In this document: piece by piece, positions 62,087 to 64,000 of the stretch | Layout of the letters: every line of letters begins with the position of its first letter | Numbering within the stretch: position 1 is the stretch's first letter | The notes under the pieces: generated by a model | What the model was told of the DNA's origin: nothing | Database searches by the model: none | What the model saw: the letters and a program-made list of their open reading frames with translations, nothing else | Assembly: GCA_944472155.2 (NCBI GenBank) | Contig: OX235279.1 | Coordinates: 148,574,199-148,638,198 of the forward strand | Direction of reading: 5' to 3' | Source of the DNA: Trichobilharzia szidati | Taxonomy: Eukaryota > Platyhelminthes > Trematoda > Strigeidida > Schistosomatidae | Length of the DNA stretch: 64,000 bases | Made by a program: the position numbers and the translations under genes

Positions 62087-63345
62087 TAATAATAATAATA
62101 ATAATTTGCTTTATTCCAGAAACAGTGCTAGTGGTACAAAGTGGAATTTTCAGCACATATCTACAATATTTGCATCTAATTTTGTCAGATATTTAAAAGG
62201 AGTATTTCAAAAAAAATAAATATAAAGACACCAACAGCAAAAAGAAACAGGAAAAACACAAAATAATTTCTAAAAAAATGCGAAAAAATACCGAGAAGTA
62301 GAAAGGAAAAGAAACATCATATAATAATAACTCAGTATTGGGTAGTGGAAGCAATGATATGATTATGAATGGTGACAGTAAAGCTATAGTCATACAAGAA
62401 GTTATGAAATGATATTTAAGAAAGTTTATCGCCAAGTTGGTCAGTTAATTTGGTTGAAACAACTCTAAACAATCTTAAAATAACATTTCAGGGTTGTTGT
62501 TTTTTTTTATCAGGTCTAATTCGGTGTTTGTAGTGGTAGTGTGAGTAATCCTGCATAATACAAAATTTTAAGATGGTGATAATGGCGTTCACAACCAATG
62601 ATTGTCAGTTTAATATTGCCGCAAAAATTAGAAAAAACAACCACAAAACTAATAATTACATGATGGTTAATGACAGGACAATTTTGTAATGCTCATAGTG
62701 CTGGTATATTAGGAACTAGTAGATACACAAAAGAACAAATAGAGTAAAGTACAAAACAAAAGTAAGGCAATGTTAATAATTTAGACAGCTAAGTATGTTT
62801 AAGAAGGAGTTCACTATAGAATACAAAATAAGAGAGAAATAAAAGAGCCTAAAATTATGTTGTTAATAACAAAGCAAGTCATAGGCTTCACGCTTAACAT
62901 TGTCTCTGTCGCTTAGAACACGGGCCAAGTATGGTATCGTTGAGTTCCTGTACTTGGTTGTACGAGCATAGATTATTTTATGCTGATTTCTGGTTTTACT
63001 TGATGAGATACAAGGAGAGAGTTGGGAATAGAGGGGGTGCTGGGGGTCTGAGAGTATGGTTTTTGACCATTTTTAGCATGTATTCAGATGCCTATCAACT
63101 AAAGTAGTCACGAGCTGACTGAGATTAACACCACTAGTCCTACTAACTACTGTCAACATCCTTCTCAGGATGGAATAGTCCTTTTTCAGTAGACCAGGAA
63201 AGACTAACGGGGAGCAGTAAAGTAGAATAGGTAGGATACAAGAGTTGACAAATTGTGAAAGTAGAGGTTGGGTGATTCCGGATTGTCTAAGTTTCTTAAT
63301 GTAGTAGGTAAGACAGAACACTTCCTTAGAAATCGTTTGTGTTAT
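62087..63345 (-). mobile_element. Jockey/CR1-like LINE, minus-strand copy in the last visible intron
   Basis: The (TAA)n tail and TTTGCTTTATTCC begin seven bases after the exon 11 donor. At the right the minus strand reads YYIKKLRQSGITQPLLSQFV, PGLLKKDYSILRRMLTVVSR and TSGVNLSQLVTTLVDRH, nearly the same as the 32.5-kb copy. The catalytic RT domain is absent. The middle is non-coding 3' UTR-like sequence plus changes. Confidence 0.88.
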
Positions 63346-63660
63346 TCATGACATTGTCAATCTATAGGGTCTGTATCATCTTAGACGTTTAAAACGTCTC
63401 ACATATAGATGGTTCGGATTAGCGTTTACTGTTTTATTTCTGTGTTGACTATTCTTATTCACCTTCATTCATGTAGTTATTAGGCACATAGACTTTTGGT
63501 ATTGTTGTGGTAAATTAACGCTGAAAATAAGTGTAAACAGACATTGTTGTCAGCTTTGCAGTAATATTTGCATATGTTCAGGAGGAAGAGGAAAAAGCAG
63601 ACAGTCTCATATTCTTTGAGCAGTTAGATTTTTCATAATTTCTCTCTCATTTTCTTCCAG

Positions 63661-63750
63661 TTGTGTCGTAAAGCAGATAGCTTCAATCTAATGGATTCTA
63701 CTTTCCTCCCTTACATGGGCAGTCAAGGGAACACTTTTTCGTACTTACCT
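63661..63750 (+). CDS. Possible further TMEM63 exon (tentative)
   Basis: A very good acceptor (CTCTCTCATTTTCTTCCAG) precedes a frame reading LCRKADSFNLMDSTFLPYMG then SQGNTFSYLPL, with a candidate donor GTATTT at 63751. FLP.MGS resembles the FECVFLPDNGAFF segment after TM5 in TMEM63. It starts in phase 0, whereas exon 11 ends after two bases of a codon, so one more small exon would be needed between them. I could not identify that exon. It may be chance. Confidence 0.35.
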
Positions 63751-64000
63751 CTGGTATTTATTAGTGTTGAGAACTGTCTTAAATTGCATTCACTATTAGA
63801 AATGAATAGTGCACCTGTAGTAAAAACAACACGTTACACCCATAGTCAAGTGACTTTAAGCGCACATATGAACTGAAAGCAAAAAGTGACTTCCATACTG
63901 ACTCATATGTGTTCTGTACATTGTCTCTAAAGAGTATTTGTTTCTGTATATGTTATTATGTTAACAATATGACGGTATTAAGATTTTGAAGGACAAACGA

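Larger units (their letters stand above)
62080..64000 (+). other. TMEM63 intron 11 and right edge
   Basis: Mostly the LINE above. From 63346 to 64000 I see one possible exon (listed separately) and otherwise AT-rich sequence. Confidence 0.6.

Noticed and set aside
63361..63430. Missing TMEM63 exon after TM5 (CATCTTAG acceptor, frame with RLKRLTYRWFG)
   Set aside because: The phase would fit exon 11 and RW resembles the family, but no acceptable donor follows and the match is too short.

Overview
This window looks like nuclear DNA of a blood fluke (Schistosoma or a close digenean). It is AT-rich, its genes are cut into small exons by kilobase-sized introns, and it is packed with schistosome-type retroelements. 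These include RTE-like and CR1/jockey-like LINE fragments, Penelope-like GIY-YIG fragments, and tRNA-headed short elements, some of which carry hammerhead-ribozyme-like cores of the type known from the Schistosoma Sm-alpha family. I cannot name the species from sequence alone.

One real protein-coding gene runs through most of the window on the + strand. It is a TMEM63/OSCA-CSC1 family channel whose coding sequence starts at 11937. Eleven exons to 62079 join in frame, giving 547 codons plus two bases, and the gene continues past the right edge. Exons 1, 2 and 4 are 108, 62 and 49 bp. I found them from splice-site and phase continuity plus family motifs, because each lies in a frame with little or no open reading frame outside the exon. 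The model covers the N-terminal ectodomain, TM0, TM1, TM2, the cytosolic RRM-like domain, TM3, TM4 and the start of TM5. Introns 1-6 are 1.6-11.4 kb and introns 7-10 are 0.4-2.8 kb.

Layout. 1-612: open reverse-transcriptase frame of an RTE-like LINE (- strand), running off the left edge. 613-8389: mostly featureless AT-rich DNA with one tRNA-headed SINE, a hairpin and a decayed RT trace. 8390-10935: a nest of two CR1-like fragments, a truncated hammerhead element with a 16-bp target duplication that is itself split by a 393-bp inverted-repeat element, and a histone H2B retropseudogene interrupted by a SINE. 11937-62079: the TMEM63 gene, with introns full of repeats, including an RTE LINE split by a solo LTR (25999-26502) and several fold-back elements that combine a tRNA-like region with a hammerhead-like motif. 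62087-63345: a jockey/CR1-like LINE in the last visible intron.

The repeats appear to form partnerships. SINE family A shares its 3' end with the RTE LINE. A second SINE (A') has the same tRNA-like head, but its tail resembles the jockey/CR1-like LINE present at 32.5, 38.6 and 62.1 kb. This suggests one head captured by two LINE retrotransposition machineries.
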